DNA of 64,000 bases from an uncultured Agathobaculum sp. (GCF_944380985.1 NZ_CALWJJ010000002.1:1-64000), one strand, 5' to 3'. Shown: positions 24,206 through 33,340, counted from the first letter of the stretch. Numbers and translations are program-made. The notes: generated by a model from the sequence alone, not told the origin.

Positions 24206-25486
24206 TCATAGGGGCAACTGGATCACAATGGTCAGCCAATGGCCGTCTGCACTCTCTGCCCGGATCTTCCCTTTATGGGCCAGCACAATGCTCTTGGCGA
24301 TGGACAGACCCAGTCCATAGCCTCCTGTCTGGCTGCTGCGGGACTGATCGATCCGATAAAACCGGTCAAAGAGGTGGGCCAACTTGTTCCGTTCCACCGG
24401 CTGAGAACAGGGATTGGACACCGAAAGCAGGATGGTGCGCCCCTGTTTCTCCAAACGCAGCTCCAACTGCCCACCGGCTGGGGAATATTTTAACGCATTG
24501 TCCAGCAGAATGGACAAAAGTTGTCGGATGGCCTTTTCATCCCCCACATAAGAAAGCATGGGCTCGATATGAAGGGCCACCTCTTTTTCCTGGCTTTTGG
24601 CAAGGGCTTGAAAAGATTGCGCCATTTCCTCAATCATATCGGAGAGAGGAAAATCAATGTGCTGGAACTGGGGCTGCTCCTCCTCCATGCGGGAGAGATA
24701 GATGAGGTCGTTGGTAAGGCCAGTAAGCCGCTGGGCCTGGTGGCGGATGTCCGAGAGCCACTGATTCTCTCCGCACTCCATCTCCGCCAGGTCGGCATCC
24801 GCACTGATAATGGTCAAGGGAGTCTTCAGTTCGTGCCCGGCGTCCGTAATGAACCGCTTTTGCTTTTCATAGCTCTCAGCCACTGGGCGAACAATGCGCC
24901 CGGAAAGGATCAGTAGTAGGATTAGTACCGCCAGCAGCCCCAACAGCGCCAGCAGCACACTGGCAATCAAAGTCGTGCGGAAAGCGGAGAGACTTCGGCT
25001 GCAGTCCAGGAAGATAATCAGGCTGCCCTGTTCCTCTACACATACAAGATAGCGATAATCATTCCAAAATCCCGAACTTTGACCAGAGACCGATACGTTC
25101 CGGGCATAGGCTACCGCCTCTTGGTCATTGACTGCGGCGATCTGCCCTGTATCGACTTGGATTACCTGCCCTGTCACGCCGAGCAGCACGGAGAAAAAGC
25201 GGGATTCATAAGGGGTCTCCGGGGAGATACTCCGTTGCCCAAAGAGGTCCTGCTGTCCGGCTGGGGCGCTGCCCGGCGGCACATCCCAGGGCGGCCGCCC
25301 CCCTTGTTCGCTGTAGCTCTTGGGAAAAGCGCCGCCGTTAGCGTCCAGCAGAGCCAGAACAGCGTCCGCATCAGAGACCACTTTTTGATAGCTCATCAGA
25401 TTGACGCCTCCCAGTATCACAACCAGAACAGCCGTCAGTGATGCCATGCATGCAACAATGAGCTTCCAGCGAAGGCGCTTAATCAT
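24206..25486 (-). CDS. Sensor histidine kinase
   Basis: A 426-residue membrane sensor. The first transmembrane segment is L-I-V-A-C-M-A-S-L-T-A-V-L-V-V-I-L near the start. An extracytoplasmic region of about 130 residues follows, then a second segment (L-L-A-L-L-G-L-L-A-V-L-I-L-L). The H box is D-A-G-H-E-L-K-T-P-L, the N box L-D-N-A-L-K-Y-S-P, and the final ATP loop is G-G-Y-G-L-G-L-S-I-A. The ATG at 25486 overlaps the response regulator stop by 4 bases. The pair is divergent from the VTC-domain operon, the most likely target. It resembles VanS-type kinases only in general architecture. Confidence 0.93.
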   Translation of the reverse strand: MIKRLRWKLIVACMASLTAVLVVILGGVNLMSYQKVVSDADAVLALLDANGGAFPKSYSEQGGRPPWDVPPGSAPAGQQDLFGQRSISPETPYESRFFSVLLGVTGQVIQVDTGQIAAVNDQEAVAYARNVSVSGQSSGFWNDYRYLVCVEEQGSLIIFLDCSRSLSAFRTTLIASVLLALLGLLAVLILLLILSGRIVRPVAESYEKQKRFITDAGHELKTPLTIISADADLAEMECGENQWLSDIRHQAQRLTGLTNDLIYLSRMEEEQPQFQHIDFPLSDMIEEMAQSFQALAKSQEKEVALHIEPMLSYVGDEKAIRQLLSILLDNALKYSPAGGQLELRLEKQGRTILLSVSNPCSQPVERNKLAHLFDRFYRIDQSRSSQTGGYGLGLSIAKSIVLAHKGKIRAESADGHWLTIVIQLPL

Positions 25487-26160
25487 GTCCGTTCCTCCAG
25501 CGTATAGCCCGCGTTCCTGGTTGCCCTGATTTGAATGTCGGCGTGGAGGGCGGCCAACTTTTTCCGCAGATAGGAGATATACACCCACACCACGTTCAGC
25601 TCCACCTCGCTGTCGTAGCCCCAGATTCGCTCCAGAAACCGTTCAGTGGGAATGAGTTGCCGGGGATTGCGCAGTAGCAGTTCCATCATCTGATACTCCT
25701 TGTTAGCTAGGCGGTAGCTGCCATGGGGGGAGGAGAGTTCAAAGGTGGTCTGATCCAACGTAATGTTGCCCATGGTAAGACAGCTGGTCATCTGTCTCCC
25801 AGCTGGACTGCGGGTCATCGCCCGGATGCGGGCCATAAGTTCGGCAGTAGAAAAAGGCTTGGTAAGGTAGTCATTAGCACCCATATCCAAGCCAGTCACC
25901 TTATTCTCGATCTCTGACTTTGCGGTGAGCATCAGGATGGGGATAGGATTGCCCTGCCGCCGCAGCCGCCGCAGCACTTCCAGCCCATCCAGCTTGGGCA
26001 TCATGATGTCCAGTATCAATGCGTCGTAGTTGCCTGCCGCCAGAAAGTCCAGCGCCTCCTCGCCGTCATACACCGCGTCTACAGAATAGTTGTTTTTCTC
26101 CAACAGAGCAGTGACCGCCCGGGACAGGGAGCGTTCATCCTCTGCCAGCAAAATTCTCAT
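25483..26160 (-). CDS. OmpR/PhoB-type response regulator
   Basis: A 225-residue regulator. The receiver domain has the acidic pocket E-D-E near the start and a phosphoacceptor aspartate in A-L-I-L-D-I-M-M-P, with T and K in M-L-T-A-K and D-Y-L-T-K-P-F. The winged helix at residues 125-225 includes N-V-V-W-V-Y-I-S-Y-L-R-K-K-L. It is cotranscribed with the histidine kinase and faces away from the VTC operon across 180 bases holding a direct-repeat operator candidate. Confidence 0.95.
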   Translation of the reverse strand: MRILLAEDERSLSRAVTALLEKNNYSVDAVYDGEEALDFLAAGNYDALILDIMMPKLDGLEVLRRLRRQGNPIPILMLTAKSEIENKVTGLDMGANDYLTKPFSTAELMARIRAMTRSPAGRQMTSCLTMGNITLDQTTFELSSPHGSYRLANKEYQMMELLLRNPRQLIPTERFLERIWGYDSEVELNVVWVYISYLRKKLAALHADIQIRATRNAGYTLEERT

Positions 26161-26297
26161 CCCATGATCCTCTCTCTTTCTTTATAATTGTAATGCTAGA
26201 ATACCGCTGACGCCTTAACTTTAATTAAAAGAGTAACACAGATCCAAAAATCTGTCATCAAAAATACAGCGATTTTTAACTCCAGTTATGGTTCGCC

Positions 26298-26315
26298 TTT
26301 TACACTGATTTTACA
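26298..26315 (+). promoter_or_regulatory. Direct repeat, candidate response-regulator site before the VTC operon
   Basis: TTTTACA occurs at 26298 and 26309, exactly 11 bases apart and 26 bases before the operon start codon. One-turn-spaced direct repeats are the usual binding pattern of OmpR/PhoB regulators, and such a regulator is encoded divergently next door. Confidence 0.55.
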
Positions 26316-26340
26316 ATTTCTAAACAAGGAGGACCTGCTG

Positions 26341-27057
26341 ATGAAGCGTCAGATGATCTTTCAGCGGTACGAATTAAAATATTTGCTGGATATCCGCCAG
26401 CTACAGGCCATACTGGCCGCTATGAAGCCCCATATGATACCGGATGAATACAGCCATAGTTCTATCCGCAATCTCTACCTGGACACTCCCGACTTTCGGC
26501 TCATCCGACGCAGTTTGGAAAAGCCTGCCTATAAAGAGAAACTGCGGGTGCGCAGTTACGGCCGCGCCGGGGAACACGATCCAGTCTTTGTGGAGTTGAA
26601 GAAGAAGTATCGCTCCGTGGTGTATAAGCGCCGTATTTCCTTGGAGCAGACTCTGGCGGCAGCCTGCATAGACAGGCGGCAGATCTGGCCGGACAGCCAA
26701 ATCGGTGCGGAGCTGGCCTATGCCATGGATTTTCACCAAGATCTAAGACCCACTGTGTTCCTCTCCTATGAGCGAGACGCCTTTTGCGGCGTGGAGAACC
26801 CGGATCTCCGGGTGACCTTCGACACAGAGATCCGGTATCGCAGAGAGGAGCTGACCCTGGATTCCGATCCATGGGGCACGCCGATCCTGCCGCCCGGCCG
26901 GGTGCTGATGGAGTTAAAAGCAGCAGGAGGACTGCCCCTATGGATGGTGCATGCTCTGTCAGAACAAAGGGCTTATAAAATATCTTTTTCTAAATATGGG
27001 GCTGCTTATCAGAAGCTCTTGCTCGCCGGGCAGAGGGGAGAACGAAAATATGCTTGA
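26341..27057 (+). CDS. VTC-domain (polyphosphate polymerase-like) protein
   Basis: A 238-residue protein with the VTC tunnel-fold signatures: R-Y-E-L-K-Y-L-L near the start, N-L-Y-L-D-T-P-D-F, K-L-R-V-R-S-Y-G, F-V-E-L-K-K-K-Y, and V-L-M-E-L-K at the end. In eukaryotes this domain makes polyphosphate; bacterial copies next to DUF4956 are of unknown substrate. The glutamates and basic residues lining the tunnel appear conserved. GGAGG precedes the start, and the next gene begins 8 bases inside its end. Confidence 0.9.
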   Translation: MKRQMIFQRYELKYLLDIRQLQAILAAMKPHMIPDEYSHSSIRNLYLDTPDFRLIRRSLEKPAYKEKLRVRSYGRAGEHDPVFVELKKKYRSVVYKRRISLEQTLAAACIDRRQIWPDSQIGAELAYAMDFHQDLRPTVFLSYERDAFCGVENPDLRVTFDTEIRYRREELTLDSDPWGTPILPPGRVLMELKAAGGLPLWMVHALSEQRAYKISFSKYGAAYQKLLLAGQRGERKYA

Positions 27058-27745
27058 TATGTTTTTTCGCGGATTGTTCGACACTGCATTGACCGATACC
27101 ATCGCCCCAACTGATTTTCTGTTGTGCATCGGGGTGTCTCTGGCTCTGGGGCTGCTGCTGTGCGGCATGACTGTATGGCGCTCCCAGTTCAGCCGGAGCC
27201 TCATCATCACCTTGGCCATTCTGCCCGCCATAGTATGCGTGGTTATTCTGATGGTCAACGGAAATGTGGGAACCGGTGTTGCGGTGGCTGGAGCCTTCAA
27301 TTTGGTCCGTTTCCGCTCCGCCCCCGGCTCAGCGCGGGAGATTGGGGCACTATTTGTGGCCATGGGAACCGGCCTTATTACCGGGATGGGTTACCTGGGC
27401 TACGGCGCTTTGTTTACCTTCATCCTTGGGGCCGCCATGATGCTCTACAATGCCGTCCACCTCCGTTTGGGGGCGGACGCCCCAACGGAACGCACCCTGC
27501 ACATCACGATCCCGGAAGATCTGGACTACGCAGGTGTATTTGACCCTGTCCTGACCCAGTACACCCGCCGCCATTCTCTGACGCAGGTAAAGACTACTAA
27601 CATGGGGAGCCTGTTCAAGCTGACCTATGATGTGACACTGAAAGACCCGTCGCAGGAAAAGCATTTCATTGACCAGCTGCGGCTGCGCAACGGCAATCTG
27701 GAGATCACGCTGGGCCACCAAGACAGCGTCTCGGCCACTCTATAA
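27050..27745 (+). CDS. DUF4956 membrane protein
   Basis: A 231-residue protein with about four transmembrane segments in its first 140 residues, for example F-L-L-C-I-G-V-S-L-A-L-G-L-L-L, and a soluble C-terminal domain of about 90 residues. The N-F-V/N-L-V-R-F-R-S motif following the third segment is typical of the family. The start at 27050 has GGGGAGAA upstream; an earlier in-frame ATG at 26951 lies deep inside the VTC gene. DUF4956 is regularly encoded with VTC-domain proteins, suggesting that the two work together at the membrane. Confidence 0.9.
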   Translation: MLDMFFRGLFDTALTDTIAPTDFLLCIGVSLALGLLLCGMTVWRSQFSRSLIITLAILPAIVCVVILMVNGNVGTGVAVAGAFNLVRFRSAPGSAREIGALFVAMGTGLITGMGYLGYGALFTFILGAAMMLYNAVHLRLGADAPTERTLHITIPEDLDYAGVFDPVLTQYTRRHSLTQVKTTNMGSLFKLTYDVTLKDPSQEKHFIDQLRLRNGNLEITLGHQDSVSATL

Positions 27746-27763
27746 AAAGGAGAACACCATACG

Positions 27764-29428
27764 ATGAAAAGAACACGATACAGGATGACCGCGATTTTGC
27801 TGTGCGTACTGTTTGTCCTCAACGGATGCACGGCTCAAACCGCAGGAGAGACGTCGTCCACTGCGGAAACCGCTGGGGGATCAGGGGCATCCGCAGTATC
27901 CGCCATCGACACAGACGCTCTGTTTAGCGACCGGGACATAGAGGGTACCTATGATGAAAGTGCGGCCATCCCCATCCAACTCAATGGAGACAGCGCCTCT
28001 TGTGACTCTGATGCGGTCATCATGGAGAGCGGCCAGATCATCATCGGAACGGAGGGAGTCTACCTCCTCTCCGGCACCCTTACCGACGGCCAGATCGTGG
28101 TAAACGCCGGGAACACAGATAAGGTGCAGCTGGTACTCGGTGGGGCGGACATCACCAGCAGCACCTCCGCTGCCATCTATGTCATGGCGGCGGACAAGGT
28201 ATTCCTTACTTTGGCAGAAGGGGCGAAAAACACACTGACTAACGGCGGGGAATATGTGGATATTGATGACAACAACATCGATGCGGTCATCTTTTCCAAG
28301 GCCGATCTGACCCTCAACGGTTCCGGCAGTCTCACTGTTAATGCCCAAGCGGGGCACGGCGTCGTATCCAAGGACGATTTGATTGTCACCGGCGGCAGCT
28401 ATACCATCTCTGCTGCCAGCCACGGACTGTCCGGCAAGGACTGTGTCGCCATTGCCGGCGGCGCCTTTTCCATTACCTCGGGTAAAGACGGTATCCACGC
28501 AGAAAACAGTGACGATCCCTCACTGGGGTACCTTTATATCGCAGACGGAAGCTATTCCATCACTTCCCAGGGAGACTCCATCAGCGCCAACGGAGCCCTT
28601 CAAATTAATAGAGGCACTTTCAATTTGTACACTGGGGAAGGCAGTGCCAGTGTAGATATGACGGGAAGCGACGGTTTCGGTCAGATGGAGGGCCGCAGGC
28701 CGGATGACAGCGCCGCTGTCCAAATGGAACCCACGGCTGAAACGGCGGCGGAGGATTCCGTCAGCCAGAAGGGCATCAAAGGGGAAAACGCTTACATTAT
28801 CAACGGCGGAGACTTCACCATCGACAGCGCCGATGACTGTCTCCACGCCGGAGGTGAAATGGTTCTTGCCGCTGGAACGTTTACCCTGCGCAGCGGGGAT
28901 GATGCCGTTCACTGCGATGATGCTCTGGCCATCCAGAGCGGCACTTTTACGATCCCCTACTGCTACGAAGGCATCGAAGGCCTATCTATCACCATTGAGG
29001 ACGGTATTTTTGATATTACTTCTCATGATGATGGGCTGAACTCTGCCGGTGGAGCGGATAGCTCGGGCTTTGGCGGCTTCGGCGGACGGCCCCAGGATGC
29101 CTTTACCGCCAGCTCCGACAGCTTCATCACCATCAACGGTGGTATGTTTACCATCGTGTCCTCCGGGGATTGCGTGGATTCCAACGGAGCGCTGACCATT
29201 AACGGGGGTACGCTCAATCTTACCTGCAACGGTAACGGCAACACAGCTCTGGACTGTGATGGTACCTATACCAATAACGGCGGCGACGTCACCACCAACG
29301 ACGGATCAGAAAACAACCCCGGCCAGATGGGCAACGGCCCGGGCGGCCAGCAAGGTATGGGTGGCCCCGGCGGCAGAGGAGAACCGGGCGTCAGGGAAGA
29401 GCAAAAAACAACAAACAGTACCGTCTAA
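27764..29428 (+). CDS. Secreted lipoprotein with carbohydrate-binding (DUF4353) repeats
   Basis: A 554-residue extracellular lipoprotein. The signal peptide ends in the lipobox L-N-G-C near residue 22. Residues about 70-500 consist of repeated beta-strand units of the pattern I-x-G-G-x-F-x-I-x-S-x-x-D, characteristic of the DUF4353/carbohydrate-binding family and suggesting a beta-helix. The C-terminus is a G/P/Q-rich tail starting G-N-G-P-G-G-Q-Q. It is the last gene of the VTC operon. The chain may anchor a surface polymer made or handled by the two upstream proteins. Confidence 0.88.
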   Translation: MKRTRYRMTAILLCVLFVLNGCTAQTAGETSSTAETAGGSGASAVSAIDTDALFSDRDIEGTYDESAAIPIQLNGDSASCDSDAVIMESGQIIIGTEGVYLLSGTLTDGQIVVNAGNTDKVQLVLGGADITSSTSAAIYVMAADKVFLTLAEGAKNTLTNGGEYVDIDDNNIDAVIFSKADLTLNGSGSLTVNAQAGHGVVSKDDLIVTGGSYTISAASHGLSGKDCVAIAGGAFSITSGKDGIHAENSDDPSLGYLYIADGSYSITSQGDSISANGALQINRGTFNLYTGEGSASVDMTGSDGFGQMEGRRPDDSAAVQMEPTAETAAEDSVSQKGIKGENAYIINGGDFTIDSADDCLHAGGEMVLAAGTFTLRSGDDAVHCDDALAIQSGTFTIPYCYEGIEGLSITIEDGIFDITSHDDGLNSAGGADSSGFGGFGGRPQDAFTASSDSFITINGGMFTIVSSGDCVDSNGALTINGGTLNLTCNGNGNTALDCDGTYTNNGGDVTTNDGSENNPGQMGNGPGGQQGMGGPGGRGEPGVREEQKTTNSTV

Positions 29429-29512
29429 ATGTATGTTTTTTGCCGTGGCAAACGACTGCCGGCCCAGCCAGCGACACTGCCTATGCAAATTGGAAACAAA
29501 ATCCCCTGTATC

Positions 29513-29541
29513 GTCCACCCTGGCGTTATGCCGGGGTGGAC
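29513..29541 (+). terminator. Hairpin after the lipoprotein gene
   Basis: GTCCACCC (29513-29520) pairs with GGGTGGAC (29534-29541). The downstream sequence is only moderately T-rich. Confidence 0.5.
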
Positions 29542-29610
29542 GTATTTCGTTATCTGACAGGTTCTCCCTTGTCCAAATCCTTCTAACTCCGCCCATCCGG
29601 CTTGTTCCCG

Positions 29611-29654
29611 TAAGGATAGGCAGGTGCTGCGTACACAACACCTGCCTATCCTTA
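29611..29654. terminator. Perfect 16-bp hairpin between converging genes
   Basis: TAAGGATAGGCAGGTG (29611-29626) and its exact complement (29639-29654) surround a 12-base loop. It sits between the converging lipoprotein and HxlR genes. Confidence 0.7.
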
Positions 29655-29714
29655 AAATCTAAAACTACCCTTGTAAGGACATGACTTTATGCCCCGTCTT
29701 TTTTGCTTATATGG

Positions 29715-30050
29715 TTATGATGTGCTTTTATTCTGCGCTTTGTACCCCTCGCCCCAGCTTTGCATGGCATCAAGAATGGGTTTGAGGCTCTTCCCCAGGT
29801 CAGTGAGCGTGTACTCCACGCGCGGCGGAACCTCGGCGTAGACCTTGCGCGTGAGCAGGCCGTTATCCTCCATGTCTCTCAGCTGCGTGGTGAGCACTTT
29901 CTGCGATACGCTGCCGATGGACTGTTTAAGCTCGCCAAAGCGTTTGGTGCCGTCCATCAGGTCGCGCAGTATGAGCACTTTCCACTTGTCGCCTATGAGC
30001 AGCAGCGTTGTCTCCACCGGGCAGGCAGGCAGCGTTTTTGTCACGGGCAT
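29715..30050 (-). CDS. HxlR-family transcriptional regulator
   Basis: A 111-residue winged-helix regulator with the family pattern C-P-V-E-T-T-L-L-L-I-G-D-K-W-K-V-L-I-L-R-D-L, then R-F-G-E-L-K and S-Q-K-V-L-T-T-Q-L-R-D-M-E. The cysteine near the N-terminus is where HxlR-like proteins sense electrophiles or redox state. It is divergent from the flavin/4Fe-4S gene and probably controls it. Confidence 0.93.
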   Translation of the reverse strand: MPVTKTLPACPVETTLLLIGDKWKVLILRDLMDGTKRFGELKQSIGSVSQKVLTTQLRDMEDNGLLTRKVYAEVPPRVEYTLTDLGKSLKPILDAMQSWGEGYKAQNKSTS

Positions 30051-30181
30051 ATGTGAGTTCCCCCTTTAATGGTTTCCATCTGGTAACTATGGTACAATAA
30101 TGTGCTCACTTTACAGTTTACGATTACTCCCTTAAAATAACATCAGAACAAAACCCTGTCAAGAGTGAGGGAGGAACGATT

Positions 30182-30799
30182 ATGAACGCTCAAAAATGTT
30201 TGGAAATACTCCGTGAGATAAAAGACTGTACTTTCTCAACAGTCGATGCGTTCGGCGCTCCATGCGCGCGCATTATTGATGTGATGCTCGTCGAAGCGGG
30301 CGCGCTCTACTTTTGCACTGCGCGCGGTAAAAGCTTTCACGCACAGCTCGAGCGCGACGGCCGCGTAGCCATAACTGGCCTGAACAGCAACTGGCAGACG
30401 GTGCGGCTTACGGGCCGGGCGAGGAGGCTTGCAAACTCGCGCGAGTGGATAGACCGTATCTTTGCGGCTAATGTCTCTATGAACAGCATCTACCCAGGCG
30501 AGAGCCGGTATATCCTTGACGCTTATGTGATAGATTCCGGTAAGATTGAGTTTTTTGACCTGGGTGTCTCGCCGATATACCGCGAGAGCTTCACATTGGG
30601 AGAGGCTAAAGTGGAGCCGAAGGGCTTTCACATCACCGGCGATTGCATCGGCTGTAGTCTCTGCGCCAGGTGCTGCCCGCAGCAGTGCATAAGGCCGGGC
30701 GAGCCTTATGAGATAGAACAGGCGCACTGCCTGCATTGTGGGCTGTGCTTTGAAAACTGCCCTGCCGGGGCGATAGTCCGAAGGGAGGAAACAAAGTGA
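30182..30799 (+). CDS. Flavin-binding (PNPOx-like) protein with C-terminal two-cluster ferredoxin
   Basis: A 205-residue protein. Residues 1-130 have the pyridoxamine-phosphate-oxidase split-barrel fold, for example V-D-A-F-G-A-P-C-A-R and L-Y-F-C-T-A-R-G-K-S. Residues 155-205 hold two 4Fe-4S motifs: C-I-G-C-S-L-C-A-R-C-C-P and C-L-H-C-G-L-C-F-E-N-C-P. Such fusions act as anaerobic flavin reductases or electron carriers. Its stop overlaps the Opu-like transporter start, so it is coupled to that operon. Confidence 0.85.
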   Translation: MNAQKCLEILREIKDCTFSTVDAFGAPCARIIDVMLVEAGALYFCTARGKSFHAQLERDGRVAITGLNSNWQTVRLTGRARRLANSREWIDRIFAANVSMNSIYPGESRYILDAYVIDSGKIEFFDLGVSPIYRESFTLGEAKVEPKGFHITGDCIGCSLCARCCPQQCIRPGEPYEIEQAHCLHCGLCFENCPAGAIVRREETK

Positions 30800-32346
30800 T
30801 AGCTGATGTCTTCGGCCTACTTGTAAGCCGGTGGAACTTTTTCGCAGGGCTTCTTTTGGAGCATGTGCAAATTTCGCTTGCGTCGATCATAATTGCCGTC
30901 GTCATAGGTGGTGCGGCGGGGATACTCATAAGTGAGTTTACATGCGCATCCAAGCCCACGCTCGCGGTGATAAATTTTCTCTACACCATACCGTCTATCT
31001 CTATGCTGGGCTTTTTGATTCCATTTTCCGGCGTTGGCAACGCGACCGCGGTGATTGCGCTGACGGTCTACGCTCTCTTGCCCATGGTGCGCAATACATA
31101 TACGGGCATGACAAACCTAAGCCCCGCCATACTCGAGGCTGCCAAAGGCATGGGCTCAACGCGCTGGCAAATACTGTATAAGATAAAGCTGCCGCTTGCT
31201 ACACCGGTTATAACCAGCGGCATACGCAGCATGGTCACGATGACCATCGCCTTGGCGGGCATCGCAAGCTTTATCGGCGCGGGTGGCCTCGGTGTAGCCA
31301 TCTACCGCGGCATCACGACGAATAACGCCGCCATGACAATGGCCGGCAGCCTGCTGATAGCTGTGCTCGCGCTCGTGCTGGACTTCATCCCCGGCGCGGT
31401 CGAGCGGCGTATGGACCGCCGCTTTGTGCGGGCAAAACGCACGGGGCGTGTAACCGGCGCAGTTGTGGCTCTTGCGTGCGCCGCGCTGGTGCTCGTTCCG
31501 TTCTTCACCGGGCACAGCGCGGACACGATACACATCGCCACCAAACCTATGACCGAGCAGTATATCATGGGCGAGGCGCTCGATATACTCATTGAGCAGG
31601 ACACCGACCTCACCGTCGAGCTTACGCAGGGGGTGGGCGGCGGCACCTCGAACATACAGCCGGCAATGGAGTCAGGCGAATTTGACATCTATCCTGAGTA
31701 CACCGGCACCGGCTGGAACTTAGTGCTCATGGAGGAGAGCGTCTATGACGAAAGCCTGTTCCCCACGCTCGCAGAGCGCTATGCGGCGGACTACGACATG
31801 AGCTGGCTTGGCATGTACGGCTTTAACAATACCTACGGTCTTGTCGTTCGCAGCGAGATCGCCAGGCAGTACGGCCTTGAGACCTACTCTGACCTTGCCG
31901 CTATTGCGCCGCAGCTCACTTTCGGCGCAGAGTACGATTTTTTCGAGCGCGAGGACGGCTACGACGCCCTGTGCGAAACCTATGGGCTTGTGTTCGGCGC
32001 GACGATGGATCTCGACATCGGGCTTAAGTACCAGGCGCTCGCGCAGGGTGAGATAGACGTCATGGTCATCTTTACGACCGACGGTCAGCTATCGGCCGCC
32101 GATGCCGTGGTGCTTGCGGATGACAAGGGTTTCTTTCCCTCGTATCTCTGTGGCAACGTGGTGAGAAACGAGGTGCTTGCGGCGCATCCGGAGCTTTATG
32201 CGGTTTTTGACAAGCTTGCGGGAACCATACATGACGAGGACATGGCCGCAATGAACTATGCGGTTGAGACCGAAGGTGCGGAGCCGCGTGACGTGGCGAT
32301 GGACTTGCTCGTTGAGCGCGGGCTATTAAACAAGGAGGCGAAATGA
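30796..32346 (+). CDS. Osmolyte ABC importer, permease fused to substrate-binding domain
   Basis: A 516-residue protein of the OpuCB-OpuCC fusion type. The N-terminal 210 residues hold six membrane spans and the permease EAA loop (A-A-K-G-M-G-S-T-R-W-Q-I-L-Y-K-I). A further segment near 220-240 anchors a periplasmic-type domain that starts I-H-I-A-T-K-P-M-T-E-Q and ends V-E-R-G-L-L. The binding domain includes P-E-Y-T-G-T-G-W and N-N-T-Y-G-L-V-V. The substrates are likely glycine betaine, choline or similar quaternary amines. It overlaps the ATPase gene by 4 bases. Confidence 0.92.
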   Translation: MIADVFGLLVSRWNFFAGLLLEHVQISLASIIIAVVIGGAAGILISEFTCASKPTLAVINFLYTIPSISMLGFLIPFSGVGNATAVIALTVYALLPMVRNTYTGMTNLSPAILEAAKGMGSTRWQILYKIKLPLATPVITSGIRSMVTMTIALAGIASFIGAGGLGVAIYRGITTNNAAMTMAGSLLIAVLALVLDFIPGAVERRMDRRFVRAKRTGRVTGAVVALACAALVLVPFFTGHSADTIHIATKPMTEQYIMGEALDILIEQDTDLTVELTQGVGGGTSNIQPAMESGEFDIYPEYTGTGWNLVLMEESVYDESLFPTLAERYAADYDMSWLGMYGFNNTYGLVVRSEIARQYGLETYSDLAAIAPQLTFGAEYDFFEREDGYDALCETYGLVFGATMDLDIGLKYQALAQGEIDVMVIFTTDGQLSAADAVVLADDKGFFPSYLCGNVVRNEVLAAHPELYAVFDKLAGTIHDEDMAAMNYAVETEGAEPRDVAMDLLVERGLLNKEAK

Positions 32347-33149
32347 TGGCAGCGGCAATCGAATTTCACGGCATTGCCAAGCGCTACGGCGGCAAAGCGG
32401 TTATCGAGCACTTCAATTTAAAAGTGGAGAAAGGCGAGTTTGTGACTATTATCGGTTCGTCCGGCTGCGGAAAGACCACGGCGCTTAAGATGGTCAACGG
32501 CCTTATTGAGCCGAGCGAGGGCAAGATTCTGATAAACGGAAAGGATATACGCGGCATGGACCAGGTGCAGCTTCGGCGCAACATCGGTTACGCCATACAG
32601 GGCAGCGTGCTCTTTCCGCACATGACGGTCGAGCAGAACATTGCCTATGTTCCAAACCTGTTAAACGGCCGGAACAGGGCGCGCACCCGCGAGGCCGTGG
32701 ACAAGTGGATGGGCATCGTCGGCCTTGACACGGACTTAAAGCGCCGTTATCCCGACGAGCTTTCGGGTGGGCAGCAGCAGCGCGTCGGCATAGCCCGCGC
32801 CCTGGCCGCCTCGCCCGAGATACTGCTCATGGACGAGCCTTTTGGCGCGGTCGACGAGATAACCCGCGGCCAGCTTCAAAGCGAGATAAAGCGTATCTGG
32901 GCGCAGACACGCATCACCGTGCTCTTCGTCACGCACGATATTTCCGAGGCGCTGAGGCTCGGCACGCGCGTGCTTGTGATGGACGCCGGCGTTATACAGC
33001 ATTACGCCCCGCCCGTCGAGCTGCTGCGCGCGCCGGCGACCGATTTCGTCCGCCGCCTTGTGGAGAAAGAGCGCCGTACCTGCCGCATGCCCGACAATCG
33101 GCTTGCCGACTGTGAGTGGTCGGGCGCTTGCTGCGATGCAAACGAATGA
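32343..33149 (+). CDS. Osmolyte ABC importer ATPase
   Basis: A 268-residue ATPase of the OpuCA/ProV type. The Walker A motif is G-S-S-G-C-G-K-T, the signature L-S-G-G-Q-Q-Q-R, and Walker B I-L-L-M-D-E-P-F-G-A. The start ATGATG overlaps the previous gene. There is no C-terminal CBS pair, so it is a shorter form than OpuAA. It drives the fused permease and binding protein upstream. A tail rich in cysteine (D-C-E-W-S-G-A-C-C) closes the protein. Confidence 0.95.
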   Translation: MMAAAIEFHGIAKRYGGKAVIEHFNLKVEKGEFVTIIGSSGCGKTTALKMVNGLIEPSEGKILINGKDIRGMDQVQLRRNIGYAIQGSVLFPHMTVEQNIAYVPNLLNGRNRARTREAVDKWMGIVGLDTDLKRRYPDELSGGQQQRVGIARALAASPEILLMDEPFGAVDEITRGQLQSEIKRIWAQTRITVLFVTHDISEALRLGTRVLVMDAGVIQHYAPPVELLRAPATDFVRRLVEKERRTCRMPDNRLADCEWSGACCDANE

Positions 33150-33340
33150 CGACAGATCAGTGCAAGCCAAATGCCTTCTTCAAAGTAACTGCGGTACAAC
33201 AAGGTCGGCCCAGACGACTTTTGTGAGCCTTAAAAGGTAGATTCGCTGTATTGCCTGCCTGCTCCTCTGGGCCATCGGCACGCTGCTATCGGGCATTCGC
33301 CGCAAACCGGCGGGCGAGGCGTAATCCGCTGCAAAAGAAC
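33150..33340 (+). other. Interval after the importer, with a small membrane-protein-like remnant
   Basis: From about 33,240 one frame reads I-R-C-I-A-C-L-L-L-W-A-I-G-T-L-L-S-G-I-R-R and stops at 33,324. This looks like the last transmembrane segment of a lost protein. There is no start codon or ribosome site for a complete gene. Confidence 0.3.

Noticed and set aside
24206-26160. Possible VanS/VanR glycopeptide-resistance pair
   Set aside because: The architecture is only general; no vanH, vanA/B or vanX gene follows, and the divergent operon is of VTC type.
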